64,000 nt of DNA from Bacteroidales bacterium UBA3289 (GTDB lineage Bacteria > Bacteroidota > Bacteroidia > Bacteroidales > UBA932), in NCBI GenBank assembly GCA_002361625.1, contig DETL01000021.1:44401-108400 (forward strand). Reading direction: 5' to 3'. Shown in pieces: positions 32,406 to 41,796 of this stretch. A program made the position numbers and the translations under genes. How positions within the stretch are numbered: position 1 is the stretch's first letter; each line of letters opens with the position of its first letter. The notes beneath the pieces are model-generated. The model saw only the letters and a program-made list of their open reading frames with translations, ran no database searches and was not told the DNA's origin.

Positions 32406-34415
32406 TCAATAACCGTCGTTGCGGACGAGGTTCGGGTTCTTGTTGATTTCGCCGCCCGGGATGGGCTCGTAGTAGTTCAGCTTGTTGAAGGTGAGCGTAC
32501 GGCCGTGCGGGTTCGCCTCGTTCAGGTAGATGTATTTGCCCTCGGAGATGACATAGTATCCGGAGAGGGTGTGCACCCACTTGTTCTCATAGATGCTGTG
32601 GGCGATTCTCCAGCGACGCTGGTCCCACTCGCCCTGGTTCTCGATGCACAGTTCGCGCTTGCGCTCGTCCCGGATGTACTGCAGGTTCTCGTCCACCTCG
32701 AAGCCGTAGAGCTCGGTGCCGATGTCGGCAGGATTCTGCACCATCTCGTGCGGATGGGCGCCGGCGCGGGCGCGCAGTTCGTTCACATGCTCGAAGGCCT
32801 CGGCCTTAAGGGCGTTGTTCCCGGTCTCGAGACCCAGCTCGTAGGCCGCCTCGGCCCAGTCGGCGAGGATTTCGCCGTAGCGGAAAACCTTCCAGCCCTG
32901 CTGGCTGGTGTGGAGGGCGCGCTGCTCGGCGGGGGCGTTGTAGTTCGTGTACTTGCGCACGCCGATGCCGGTGTAGATATACCCTTCGTCGCCGGTACCG
33001 GTCGCATAGCCGTGGGTTCCGTTGACCTTGTACCGCACACCGCCGATCTCCTGGTAGGTTCCCGGCTGGGCGGCACGGATGCGGTGCGCCTGGTGGTACT
33101 CGTTCTCCCCGTTGCTGTCTTCCGGAGCGGCGTCCTCGCAGGTGCCCGGGAACTCCTTGTACAGGCCGGACTGCAGGTCGATGACAGTGCCGGAAGCGGG
33201 CTCGGTCATGCCGGAGAAGAAGAAGTTCGCGCGGCAGCGCGGCTCCATCTCGGGCGTGTCCCAGAAGTCCTCCAGCCGGTCGAAGTAGATCGGGGAATGG
33301 GTTCCGTCAGCATTCTCGGTCGCGATGGCCGGATGCTCGTACAGGTCCACCATCTCCCACACGCCCTGGATGGCGCAGCCCACGTTCTGGGCGAGGCCGG
33401 TACCAAGAGGCAGGGTCATGGAATCATAGGAACTGTACAGGCCGGAATTCCAGTTCACGACCTTGCTGTCGCCGAGGTGCTTGACGAAGATGTCCTCGTC
33501 GGCGGAGCAGTCGGCGATGAAGATTTCCGTGTAGGCCTTCTCCTTGTCCGCACCGGTGTGCAGGCTGAAGCCGCCGTCGGAGATCATCTTGCAGGCGTCG
33601 TAGGCATACTGGAAGAACTCCCGGGCCACGGACGGGTCCATCCCCATCAGGCCGGCGTCGGTGGCGGGACCGGTGATGCCGGTGTACTGGTTGTACTTGG
33701 CCACGCACCCGGCCCAGAGCATCGCCTTGGCCATCAGGGCCGCAGCGGACCAGCGGGTACCGCGGGAGAGGTCGTCGGCGCTGCGGCCGGACGCCCCGTT
33801 CTCCATCGCGAACTTCAGGTCGTCATGGATGAACATCCAGGAGTCGTACTCGGTGCTCCGGGAGAGCTGGAGCGTTTCGATGTCCGCGGCCGGGTCCTGG
33901 GCGACGTCCACGATGGGCACGCCGCCGTAGCGCTTCGCCAGGGCGAAATAATAGAACGCGCGGATGAAGCGGGCCTCGGCGAGGAGTTCGTTGTAGCGGG
34001 TCTCCGTGAAATTGTCCTTGTAGTTCGGGAAATTGTTGATGAAGACGTTGACGTCACGGATGCGGCCGTAGGGCCAGTATCCCCACTGGCCGCCCATGTC
34101 CTCGTTGCCACGGCCGGTGGTCTCGGCGGCGATGGTGGACCCATAGCCCTTCTGCGGCTCCCACACGTTACCCGTGTGCCAGCCGGCGGAACGGTCGTTG
34201 ACATAGCCCTTTCCGTCACCGGCATACTTGTAGGTGAGGTCCTCGATGGGCATGTCGCTGTACAGGAGCGTAAAGTATTTCTTGACGCCGTACTCGGAGT
34301 TGAACAGCAGTCCCTCGTCGATCATACCCTTGGGCTCCAGATTCATCTTGTTGCAGGCGGTGAAGCCCAGCAGGGCCGCAACCGCGAGAATCATCGATAT
34401 CGTTATCTTTTTCAT
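32406..34415 (-). CDS. RagB/SusD family outer-membrane nutrient-binding lipoprotein
   Basis: A 669-residue SusD homologue: lipoprotein signal (ISMILAVAALLGFTACNK), the N-terminal helical TPR core (FTETRYNELLAEARFIRAFY then YFALAKRYGGVPIVD) that is diagnostic for the family, and the C-terminal part (FRYGEILADWAEAAYELGLE, ELRARAG, IRDERKRELCIENQGEWDQR). It lids the SusC barrel and captures the glycan. It is somewhat longer than typical SusD (about 550 residues), with loop insertions in the middle that probably shape the binding site. It starts seven bases after SusC. Confidence 0.96.
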   Translation of the reverse strand: MKKITISMILAVAALLGFTACNKMNLEPKGMIDEGLLFNSEYGVKKYFTLLYSDMPIEDLTYKYAGDGKGYVNDRSAGWHTGNVWEPQKGYGSTIAAETTGRGNEDMGGQWGYWPYGRIRDVNVFINNFPNYKDNFTETRYNELLAEARFIRAFYYFALAKRYGGVPIVDVAQDPAADIETLQLSRSTEYDSWMFIHDDLKFAMENGASGRSADDLSRGTRWSAAALMAKAMLWAGCVAKYNQYTGITGPATDAGLMGMDPSVAREFFQYAYDACKMISDGGFSLHTGADKEKAYTEIFIADCSADEDIFVKHLGDSKVVNWNSGLYSSYDSMTLPLGTGLAQNVGCAIQGVWEMVDLYEHPAIATENADGTHSPIYFDRLEDFWDTPEMEPRCRANFFFSGMTEPASGTVIDLQSGLYKEFPGTCEDAAPEDSNGENEYHQAHRIRAAQPGTYQEIGGVRYKVNGTHGYATGTGDEGYIYTGIGVRKYTNYNAPAEQRALHTSQQGWKVFRYGEILADWAEAAYELGLETGNNALKAEAFEHVNELRARAGAHPHEMVQNPADIGTELYGFEVDENLQYIRDERKRELCIENQGEWDQRRWRIAHSIYENKWVHTLSGYYVISEGKYIYLNEANPHGRTLTFNKLNYYEPIPGGEINKNPNLVRNDGY

Positions 34416-34422
34416 GGCTTCT

Positions 34423-37400
34423 CTAGAACTTGATGTTGGCACCCACGTTGAACGTCCGGTTCACCGGATAGTTGTAGATGGCGACCGAGCTGTTGGAAGC
34501 GCCGCCGCTCACGCCCGGACGTTCCGGGTCGATGTACTTCAGCCCGCTGAAGGTGAGGAGGTTGTAACCGCTCACATACAGGCGCAGGCTCTTGATATTG
34601 ACCTTCCGGGTCCAGCGGGCGGGCAGGGTGTAGCCCAGCTCGGCGGTCTTCAGGCGGCAGTAGGAGACGTCCTTGATGCCGGTGGTACCCGTGTTGAAGC
34701 TGTGGCCGGTAGCCGGATAGTAGCCCGATACCCAGGTGGTATGCGGGTTCCACGGATCGGCGTTGACATCGGTCATGTGCCAGCGGTCGGAGTACATGGT
34801 CAGGACGGCGCCCCCGTTGAACGGACCCACCTCGGTGAACACTTCCCCGTACTGGGAGTTCACGCCGGCCGCACCCTGGAAGTTCATGGCGAAGTCGAAA
34901 CTGCGCCAGTCACCGCCGATGGTCACGCCGTAGTTGAATACCGGGAGGTTGTAGGTAGCCACCGGATGGCTGTCCTCACCGTTGATGAAGCCGTCGCCGT
35001 TCCAGTCCTCGTAGTAGTAGTCGCCCGGAAGGGTGCCCTGTCCATAGTTGGAACCGGTGTAGGGATAGTTCTGGATATCTTCGTAGGAATCGAAACGACC
35101 GGCCTCCACGATGGTGGACCAGATGTCCTTGTTACGGCCGGAGACCGCGCCGCGGCGCCAGTTCTCCATGGAGTTGCCCGCCGTGGAATCCAGGTGATAG
35201 ACCCAGCGGTTCTTGGTGGCGGACATCTGCCCCGTCACGTAGTAACGGAATTCGTCGATGCGGTTGCGGTGCGTGAGCTGGAACTCCCAGCCGTAGGTCA
35301 TGTCGCTCTCGATGTTCTCCTGCGGCATGGAGGCACCCACCGTGCCCGGAAGGACGACGGAGGAGGTGGCCAGCAGGCCGGAGCGCTGGCGCTTGAACAC
35401 CTCGAAGGTGCCGCCCAGCAGCTCGTTCCAGAAGTTGAAGTCCAGACCGGCGTTGTAGGTGTCGGCCGTGTACCAGGTGAGGTTCGGGTTCGGGATCGCC
35501 GAAGGAGTGATACCCGAAAGGAGGGAACTCCCGTAGAACCACTGGACGTTGTTCGCCAGGTTGAAACCCGTGTAGATGGAGGGATAGGTGCCGGCGGCGC
35601 CGTCATCACCCATCCGTCCGTAGGAGGCGCGGAGCTTGAGGTTCGTGATCCATTTGAGGTTGTCCTTGATGAACGGTTCCTCGCTGATGCGCCAGCCCAC
35701 GGAGACCGACGGGAAGGTACCCCAGCGGGAAGCTTCGGGGAACCGGGAAGAAGCATCCCGGCGGACCGCGACGTCAAGCAAGTATTTGCCGGCGTAGTCA
35801 TAGTTCAGGTGGCCGATGAGCGCCCGGCGGGAAATGTCGCCGAGACCTCCGGAGGAACCCTTCTGGTCCTCTTCCTCACCCGCGAACAGATACTCGTTGT
35901 CCAGAAGCATGTTCCGCTGGGCGTAGAAGTTGTCCCACTTGTTGTAGGTCTCCTCGTAGAGGGCCATCGCGCTCACGTTGTGCTTGCCGAACTTGTGCGC
36001 GTAATTCAGGGACAGCTGCAGGACGGTGCCCATGTTCGGGTCCGCACTGCGGTACACCTGACCCGGGCTCTGCTGCACGAGGGACGTCAGCGTACCGGTC
36101 TGCTGCGTGTACAGGTAGTAGGTACGGGTATAGTTCGTGTTGTCCGTCGTGTAGTAGTCATAGCTGTAGAAAGCGCGCGCGTTCAGGCCTTCCACATACG
36201 GAATGTCGTAGGTGATGGCCAGGGAGCCGTTGAAGTTGTAGCGCTTGTTCCGGCGGTAACCGGAGTAGGCGCTGTCCGTGGACACCACCGGGTTCTCGTT
36301 CTCCAGGAACTCCGTGTCGTAGTTCGGGAGCTTCTGGCCATCCTCGGTGATGATCCAGGGATGGGAAGACGGGGTGTAGGTCCATCCCTTCTTGTACACC
36401 GCCCAGATGGTCGTCATCGGCTGGTTGGTTTCGTCGGTATAGCCGCTCAGGGAGAGGGTGGTACGCAGACGGTCGGTGATCTTCGCATCCACGTTGGAAC
36501 GGAAGTTCCACCGGTGATAGTTCAGGGAACCGCTGGCGTAGGAACCTTCCTGGTCCATGTAGCCGAGGTTGAAGAAGTAGGAGATCTTGTCGGACGCACC
36601 GTTCACGGAGAGGTTGTACTGGCTCTGGGGAACGTTGTTGCGGAACAGCTCGTCGGTCCAGTAGGTGCTTTCCTTCTTGCCGGAAGAGTAGTCCATGATC
36701 TGTTCCCAGGTGTACTTGGGCGTAGCCCGCAGCCAGTAGTTGCCGTTCAGGTTTCCGTACAGGTTCTTCTCATTGATGAGCATCATGTGCGTAGCGGCGG
36801 AAGCCGTCTGCGGGACATACAGGAAGTTCTGCCAGCCGTAGTTCGCGGACAGGTCGATGTCGAACTTCGCCCCGTCAGAACCGTTGGAACCGTGCTTTGT
36901 CGTCACGAGGATGACGCCGTTCGCGGCCCGGACGCCGTAGATGGCGGCCGATGCGTCCTTCAGGACGGACACCGATTCGATTTCGTTGGAGTCCATGCGG
37001 GAGAAGTAGCCCTGGTCGCGCGGAATGCCGTCCACCACGAACAGCGGCGTGCCCATGCCGCGGATATCGATCGCGTTGTCGAACGCACCCGGCTGGGAAG
37101 AACGCTGGGAGATACGCAGGCCGGCGACCTTACCGGAGAGCATGTTCACGACGTTCTCGTTCTTGGTGACGACGATGTCCTTGTTGGTTACGGCCGAAAC
37201 GGCGCCCGTCAGGGTAGCCTTCTTCTGGACGCCGTAACCCACGACGACCGTCTCCTCCAGGAAGTTGTTGTCACTCCGGAGGACAATGCTGAGCGTGGTC
37301 TGCGCTGCGCTGACCACCGCGTCCTCATAGCCGATGAACGAGACGACCAGGTTCTCCGTCGGAGCGGCGGAAATCTGGAACCGTCCGTCCACGTCGGTCA

Positions 37401-37566
37401 CGGCTCCGCGCGTGGCGGAACCCTGCACCAGGACGCCGGCGCCGACGAGCGGCTCCCCGCCCTGGTCCTTCACCGTACCGGATACGATACGGTTCTGGGC
37501 CGGGAGGGCGAGCGGGAGCAGCGCCGCCAGCACGGTGATGATTAGATGTGAAAGCTTGAATTTCAT
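34423..37566 (-). CDS. SusC/RagA family TonB-linked outer-membrane transporter
   Basis: A 1047-residue TonB-dependent transporter. Signal peptide, then a carboxypeptidase-D-like N-terminal extension (VSGTVKDQGGEPLVGAGVLV...TDVDGRFQISA) and a plug with the conserved VVGYGVQKKATLTGAVSAV and ASAAIYGVRAANGVILVTTK. A 22-strand barrel follows, ending NVGANIKF with a terminal Phe. It imports oligosaccharides across the outer membrane with SusD. No FecR/anti-sigma signalling extension is present, in agreement with control by a one-component regulator. A hairpin lies in the short gap upstream. Confidence 0.97.
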   Translation of the reverse strand: MKFKLSHLIITVLAALLPLALPAQNRIVSGTVKDQGGEPLVGAGVLVQGSATRGAVTDVDGRFQISAAPTENLVVSFIGYEDAVVSAAQTTLSIVLRSDNNFLEETVVVGYGVQKKATLTGAVSAVTNKDIVVTKNENVVNMLSGKVAGLRISQRSSQPGAFDNAIDIRGMGTPLFVVDGIPRDQGYFSRMDSNEIESVSVLKDASAAIYGVRAANGVILVTTKHGSNGSDGAKFDIDLSANYGWQNFLYVPQTASAATHMMLINEKNLYGNLNGNYWLRATPKYTWEQIMDYSSGKKESTYWTDELFRNNVPQSQYNLSVNGASDKISYFFNLGYMDQEGSYASGSLNYHRWNFRSNVDAKITDRLRTTLSLSGYTDETNQPMTTIWAVYKKGWTYTPSSHPWIITEDGQKLPNYDTEFLENENPVVSTDSAYSGYRRNKRYNFNGSLAITYDIPYVEGLNARAFYSYDYYTTDNTNYTRTYYLYTQQTGTLTSLVQQSPGQVYRSADPNMGTVLQLSLNYAHKFGKHNVSAMALYEETYNKWDNFYAQRNMLLDNEYLFAGEEEDQKGSSGGLGDISRRALIGHLNYDYAGKYLLDVAVRRDASSRFPEASRWGTFPSVSVGWRISEEPFIKDNLKWITNLKLRASYGRMGDDGAAGTYPSIYTGFNLANNVQWFYGSSLLSGITPSAIPNPNLTWYTADTYNAGLDFNFWNELLGGTFEVFKRQRSGLLATSSVVLPGTVGASMPQENIESDMTYGWEFQLTHRNRIDEFRYYVTGQMSATKNRWVYHLDSTAGNSMENWRRGAVSGRNKDIWSTIVEAGRFDSYEDIQNYPYTGSNYGQGTLPGDYYYEDWNGDGFINGEDSHPVATYNLPVFNYGVTIGGDWRSFDFAMNFQGAAGVNSQYGEVFTEVGPFNGGAVLTMYSDRWHMTDVNADPWNPHTTWVSGYYPATGHSFNTGTTGIKDVSYCRLKTAELGYTLPARWTRKVNIKSLRLYVSGYNLLTFSGLKYIDPERPGVSGGASNSSVAIYNYPVNRTFNVGANIKF

Positions 37567-37588
37567 ACCGTTGGATTAAAATGTTCTG

Positions 37589-37626
37589 AATGAATGACGG
37601 AAAGGGTTCGGTTCAGGTCATTCATT
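37589..37626 (-). promoter_or_regulatory. Hairpin between the surface lipoprotein and susC genes
   Basis: Perfect 10-bp inverted repeat AATGAATGAC (37589-37598) / GTCATTCATT (37617-37626) with an 18-base loop; one arm overlaps the stop codon of the upstream gene. No T tract follows. It may act as an mRNA processing or stability element that sets susC expression apart from the gene before it. Confidence 0.5.
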
Positions 37627-39358
37627 ACCGCGGAGACGGATCCACGGCGCCTTCCGGAGCCATGCGGCGGTTGAAGAACATATAGCAGGTATGCCAGCCG
37701 CCGATACGGATCTGGCCGTAGTCGTACTCGAAGCGCATGCCGATACCGAAACGGTAGGCGGTGCCGGTGTAGCTGGCGTTGGTCACGAAGTAGCCGTTGG
37801 AATCGAAGTCCCAGCCCTGCTGCTCGTGGGCATCGTAGGCGTTGCCGTCCCAGCCGCCGATGATTTCACCGTTGCACTCCACGCCATAGGCGTCCTTCAC
37901 GGCCTGCTTCTGCTCGTCCGTCAGGTTGTCGCGCTGGGAAGAGACCACGGAAGGCTGGGTGCTCTGCCACCAGAGACCGCGGCTGTGGCGCGCGAGCTTC
38001 TGGCCCAGTTCGCCGAGAGTCATGTTCTCTCCGTCGCAGTAGAGGATGTCGCCCGGCTCGACGGCGGAAATCTCCAGTTTCTGGATCCACGCGATGGCCT
38101 TCGGGGCGTCGCCGTGCTGGAACCACAGGTAGTCGTTCTCCTCACCCGGGGTGGACTTCAGGAAGAGATCCAGGAAGCTGATCCGGTTCTCGCCGGCGGG
38201 AACCATCGTCCGGTATTCCATGTGCTGGGCCTCCGGGAAGTCGGGGCTGTAGTGGATGTCGCCGTAGGTGGCGTCGTCGTCACGGCCGAACTGGGCGAGG
38301 CCGGTACGGATCGGGTCGTTGACGGTCCAGAAGACCTTGTTCTTGATCTGGTCGTTGACCTTGCAGTAGATGTAGATGCCGTCCTTCTCCGGATCGTAGC
38401 AGCTCGTGCCCGGACGGGTGTTCATGGTCCAGGTACCGTCAGAAGCGAGGCAGCCCTTGAACAGGTCGTAGCGGGAAGCCACCTGGCCGTTCTGCTCCTC
38501 GGCCGGAGCCAGTTCGAAGGTCACGTTGCCGGCCGGGAGTTCCTTGTACAGGTCCTTGAAGTTGAAGGTGCCCAGGAAGTCGGCCACGTCGTCCGGAAGC
38601 TGTGCGCGGTAGCTGTCACCCACCTCGGCGGCGCTCACCGCATCGATGAAATGCGCAGGCTCGAGCGCCTCGGGCTCGAAGCTGTTCTCACCCACATGGA
38701 CGACGAAGTAATTGGAGCTGATCGCGGTACCCTTCAGGTCCACTTTCAGGGCCACGGTGTAGTCCTTCTGGGACTCGGCGGCGAGGGCCTTGATGACCAC
38801 CTTGATCAGGTCGCCGTCGTTCTCGGCCGACTCCACCTTGAACAGGCCGGCGCCGGCGCGGGTCTTCACCTCGCGGGCATCGGCGATGTCGAACGTGGCC
38901 TCGGCGGCGTTGAAGGAAGGCGTCGCGAGGAAACGGACCTCGGCGCCGTCCTCACCGAGATTGACGATCTGGTCGGTGAACTCGGGGACATAGACGATGG
39001 AATTGACGGCCGCGGAGGAGACCTTCGGAATCGTGTAGGAGGTGCTGTTCACCGTGATGATGAACGCATCGGCCGTCTCTTCGACGGAGACGGCGGCTCC
39101 GCCACCGCCATTGGTGTCGATCACGACGTTCTTGCCGTCGCTCAGGACCAAGGTCCACACGCCGGCGGCCTGGGTGGCGCTGGTGATGGTCAGACCGGTC
39201 ACGACCGCATTCTTCAAGTCCTGCTGAGTCTGGTACCAGGCACCTTCCAAAGCTTCCACCCGCTGGGTGAGGTCGTCCAGTTCCTTGTTGTTGCACCCAA
39301 CGAAGGAGGGGACGGCCATGGCTCCGATCAGGAGCACGCTGATGAACTGTTTTTTCAT
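37625..39358 (-). CDS. Surface lipoprotein, candidate glycan-binding protein of the locus
   Basis: A 577-residue lipoprotein (Cys22 in FVGCNNKELDD). A short coiled coil (ELDDLTQRVEALEGAWYQTQ) follows, as in DUF4988-type surface proteins, then repeated beta-sandwich-like segments and a C-terminal domain rich in aromatic residues (GIGMRFEYDYGQIRIGGWHT). No catalytic motif is recognised. It heads the SusCD operon, the position often held by surface glycan-binding proteins, although these usually follow SusD. A TTAA-box promoter lies upstream. Binding function is inferred from context. Confidence 0.72.
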   Translation of the reverse strand: MKKQFISVLLIGAMAVPSFVGCNNKELDDLTQRVEALEGAWYQTQQDLKNAVVTGLTITSATQAAGVWTLVLSDGKNVVIDTNGGGGAAVSVEETADAFIITVNSTSYTIPKVSSAAVNSIVYVPEFTDQIVNLGEDGAEVRFLATPSFNAAEATFDIADAREVKTRAGAGLFKVESAENDGDLIKVVIKALAAESQKDYTVALKVDLKGTAISSNYFVVHVGENSFEPEALEPAHFIDAVSAAEVGDSYRAQLPDDVADFLGTFNFKDLYKELPAGNVTFELAPAEEQNGQVASRYDLFKGCLASDGTWTMNTRPGTSCYDPEKDGIYIYCKVNDQIKNKVFWTVNDPIRTGLAQFGRDDDATYGDIHYSPDFPEAQHMEYRTMVPAGENRISFLDLFLKSTPGEENDYLWFQHGDAPKAIAWIQKLEISAVEPGDILYCDGENMTLGELGQKLARHSRGLWWQSTQPSVVSSQRDNLTDEQKQAVKDAYGVECNGEIIGGWDGNAYDAHEQQGWDFDSNGYFVTNASYTGTAYRFGIGMRFEYDYGQIRIGGWHTCYMFFNRRMAPEGAVDPSPR

Positions 39359-39416
39359 GACGAAAAAGGATTATGTGATTGATTTGGTCATTTGTCTGTC
39401 AGGCAGTGTCCGGCCA

Positions 39417-39474
39417 CAAATATGCGCGCGGTTCCTTAAAAACAGGCGGAACGCATACTTAATCCGGCGCTTAA
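39417..39474 (-). promoter_or_regulatory. TTAA-box promoter of the SusCD operon
   Basis: On the minus strand: TTAA (39474-39471), 8 bases, TTAA (39462-39459), 19 bases, TTAA (39439-39436), 11 bases, CATATTTG (39424-39417), one base off the -7 consensus. There is no TTG at -33, which suggests an activator-dependent promoter. The box order and spacing repeat those upstream of the CotH gene at 23534 and the GH2 gene. Confidence 0.62.
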
Positions 39475-39504
39475 CATGTCGTTTTAATGTTTTTTTAAGA
39501 CCTG

Positions 39505-41796
39505 TCAGTTCAGGTCCACGGTGAGTTTTTCCCCGGTATAGCGGACCTCCCGGTCGCAGGAGGTATTGTCGAGACCCGTCGCCACGCCGCTTCGGACCAC
39601 GACAACCCGGAACGTACGTCCGGTGACCATGCCGGGAAAAGTCCCTTGGCGGGGCCAGATGGTCAGGATCCCGTCGGCATCGTTCCAGTCGAACCGGATC
39701 GTGGAGCAGGCTCCCTTCTCGTAGCCGTACCCGTCCCCTTCATCCTCGTAAAGGATGAAAGAGCCGTCGGAACCCGTGTAGATGCGGATCTGGAGATCGT
39801 CCCAGGGCTTTTCCGAGGCATACTGGACCTCCGGGCCCATGGGCAGGACGGTGCCGGCCTTGACATACAGCGGGAGAAGGTCACGGGAGAAGGTCCGGGT
39901 AAAGCTTACACCGCCCTTCAGGCGCGATCCGTCCCAGAAATCCAGCCATTCCCCTTCCGGGAGATAGACGCTCCGAGTATCGTCCGCCGTATGGACCGGG
40001 GCGACCAGGAAAGACTTCCCGTACAGGAATTCCGTATCCTCGTCCCATGTCCGGCGGTCCTCCGGATAATCCATGAACAGGGCCCGCATCAGGGAGGCGT
40101 CCTCCCGGGTCACGGCCGCCGCAGCGCTGTACGTATAGGGCAGCAGGCGGTAGCGGAGCCGGATGTATTTTTCCTGCAGGTCGAAGTCCGGATCGCCCGG
40201 AGCGCCGAACCGGAAGATCTCCCGGGGCGTATTCGTCCCGTGCGAGCGCATCATGCCCGTGAAGGCCGCGAACTGCAGCCAGCGGCCGTACAGCTGCCGG
40301 AATCCGGGATTCTCGTAGCCGCCGCTCCAGGACCCGGCGAAGAAGCCGCCGATGTCGGAGTTCCAGTACGGGATACCGCACAGGGACAGGTTCAACGCTT
40401 CCTGGACCTGCTCCTTCAGGGAGGTCCAGGTGGATTCCAGATCACCGGACCAGACATGGGCGCCATAGCGCTGCAGGCCTGCGGTGGCGGAACGGGTGAG
40501 GATGGAGACGCGGCGGTCGGAAGTGAGTGCCCGCTGGTGGTCATACACGCCGCCTACGCTGTAGAGCGGGAATGAATTCCGCATCTCCCGGTAGGTGCCC
40601 TCGGGCGAGACGTAGTCATAGTCCTCCGGACGCACCGGCTGGTGCTCGGGCTCCGTGGCGTCCAGCCACCAGCCGTCGATACCCACCGACCAGAGGTTCT
40701 TCTCCATGTAGTTCCAGAAAATGTCCCGGGCCCGCGGGTTCCAGGGGTCATAGACCCGGACTCCGTTCCCCTGCGGGAAGGTCTCCTGGCCGAGCAGCAG
40801 GTTCTCCGCCGCCAACTCCTGGAAGATGTGCGATTCGGGGCCGAAGGACGGCCATACGGAAATCAGGGCATGGGCATGGAGACCATGGATCTCATCCATC
40901 ATGCCTTTCGGATCCGGATAAGCGGGATTCAAGAACTCCACGGCGTTCCAGTGGGCGTTGTCGCCCCAGTACTGCCAGTCCTGGATAATGCCGTCGAGGG
41001 GCACCTCCAGTTCCCGGTATTTCCGGACGACGGAAACCAGCTCCTCCGCCGACCCATAGCGTTCCCGCGACTGGAGGAAGCCGAACTGCCAGAGCGGATT
41101 CATCGGGGCGTGGCCGGTGAGGGTGCGGATGTTCCGCACCACGGCGTCGCCGCTGCCGCCGCCGAGGAAGAAGTACGAGCATTTCTTCCCTGCCTGAGAG
41201 GAGAAGGACACGCCGTCCTCCGTGCTCCGGAACTCGGTCGGAGAGTAGTTGTCCCAATAGACCGCATAACCCTTCACGGAATGGAAGAGCGGGATGGCGA
41301 TTTCCATGTTGACATTCTCCAGGTGATAGTCCTTCCGGCGCTGGTCCAGGCCGCCGCCCCGGTGCTGCCCCAGTCCGTAGACGGCTTCATCCGCTTCCAG
41401 GAGAAAGGCCTGGTGGATCTCCTCATGGGAGACGGTCTCCGGCTTTTCCCGGAGCAGGATTTCCCCGTCCTTCCCGTAGAAGGAGAAGGCGCCCGACCCG
41501 GGGTCCAGCTCCACCCGGAGCGCATCGGTCCTGAGGACCACGGTCCCGTCCTCCCGCGTATCCACGTCGAAACGGATTTTCCCGGGGTTCATGACGACCG
41601 ATGCCGTGGGAGCCGTATCCACCGTCCCGTAGAGCGGCGATTTCACCACCTGGACGATGTCCGGAGCATAGCATACCACTTCGAACCGGGAGACGGGTCC
41701 CTCGGTCCGGAATCCGTGGGCGGTCCGGCGGACCGGCCCGTTGCAGCCCGTCAGCAGCAGGAGAGCGGCCGCCGCGCCAATCAGAAAGCCTTTCAT
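39505..41796 (-). CDS. GH31 family alpha-glycosidase lipoprotein
   Basis: A 763-residue lipoprotein (LLLLTGCNGP). An N-terminal galactose-mutarotase-like sandwich, then a TIM barrel with the nucleophile Asp in GIDGWWLDATEPEH and the acid/base Asp in HVWSGDLESTW, followed by C-terminal beta domains (FLYGKSFLVAPV, YVKAGTVLPMGP). GH31 includes alpha-glucosidases and alpha-xylosidases; the WWLDATEPE form is common in the xylosidase/transglycosylase side, but the exact activity is open. The start at 41796 overlaps the GH92 stop (ATGA); the ATG three codons earlier is less likely. Confidence 0.93.
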   Translation of the reverse strand: MKGFLIGAAAALLLLTGCNGPVRRTAHGFRTEGPVSRFEVVCYAPDIVQVVKSPLYGTVDTAPTASVVMNPGKIRFDVDTREDGTVVLRTDALRVELDPGSGAFSFYGKDGEILLREKPETVSHEEIHQAFLLEADEAVYGLGQHRGGGLDQRRKDYHLENVNMEIAIPLFHSVKGYAVYWDNYSPTEFRSTEDGVSFSSQAGKKCSYFFLGGGSGDAVVRNIRTLTGHAPMNPLWQFGFLQSRERYGSAEELVSVVRKYRELEVPLDGIIQDWQYWGDNAHWNAVEFLNPAYPDPKGMMDEIHGLHAHALISVWPSFGPESHIFQELAAENLLLGQETFPQGNGVRVYDPWNPRARDIFWNYMEKNLWSVGIDGWWLDATEPEHQPVRPEDYDYVSPEGTYREMRNSFPLYSVGGVYDHQRALTSDRRVSILTRSATAGLQRYGAHVWSGDLESTWTSLKEQVQEALNLSLCGIPYWNSDIGGFFAGSWSGGYENPGFRQLYGRWLQFAAFTGMMRSHGTNTPREIFRFGAPGDPDFDLQEKYIRLRYRLLPYTYSAAAAVTREDASLMRALFMDYPEDRRTWDEDTEFLYGKSFLVAPVHTADDTRSVYLPEGEWLDFWDGSRLKGGVSFTRTFSRDLLPLYVKAGTVLPMGPEVQYASEKPWDDLQIRIYTGSDGSFILYEDEGDGYGYEKGACSTIRFDWNDADGILTIWPRQGTFPGMVTGRTFRVVVVRSGVATGLDNTSCDREVRYTGEKLTVDLN

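Noticed and set aside
34234..37545. 1103-codon open frame antisense to susC
   Set aside because: It mirrors the susC codon pattern on the other strand. In high-GC DNA with strong third-position bias, long antisense frames are common; the product is low-complexity with no domain, signal or start context.
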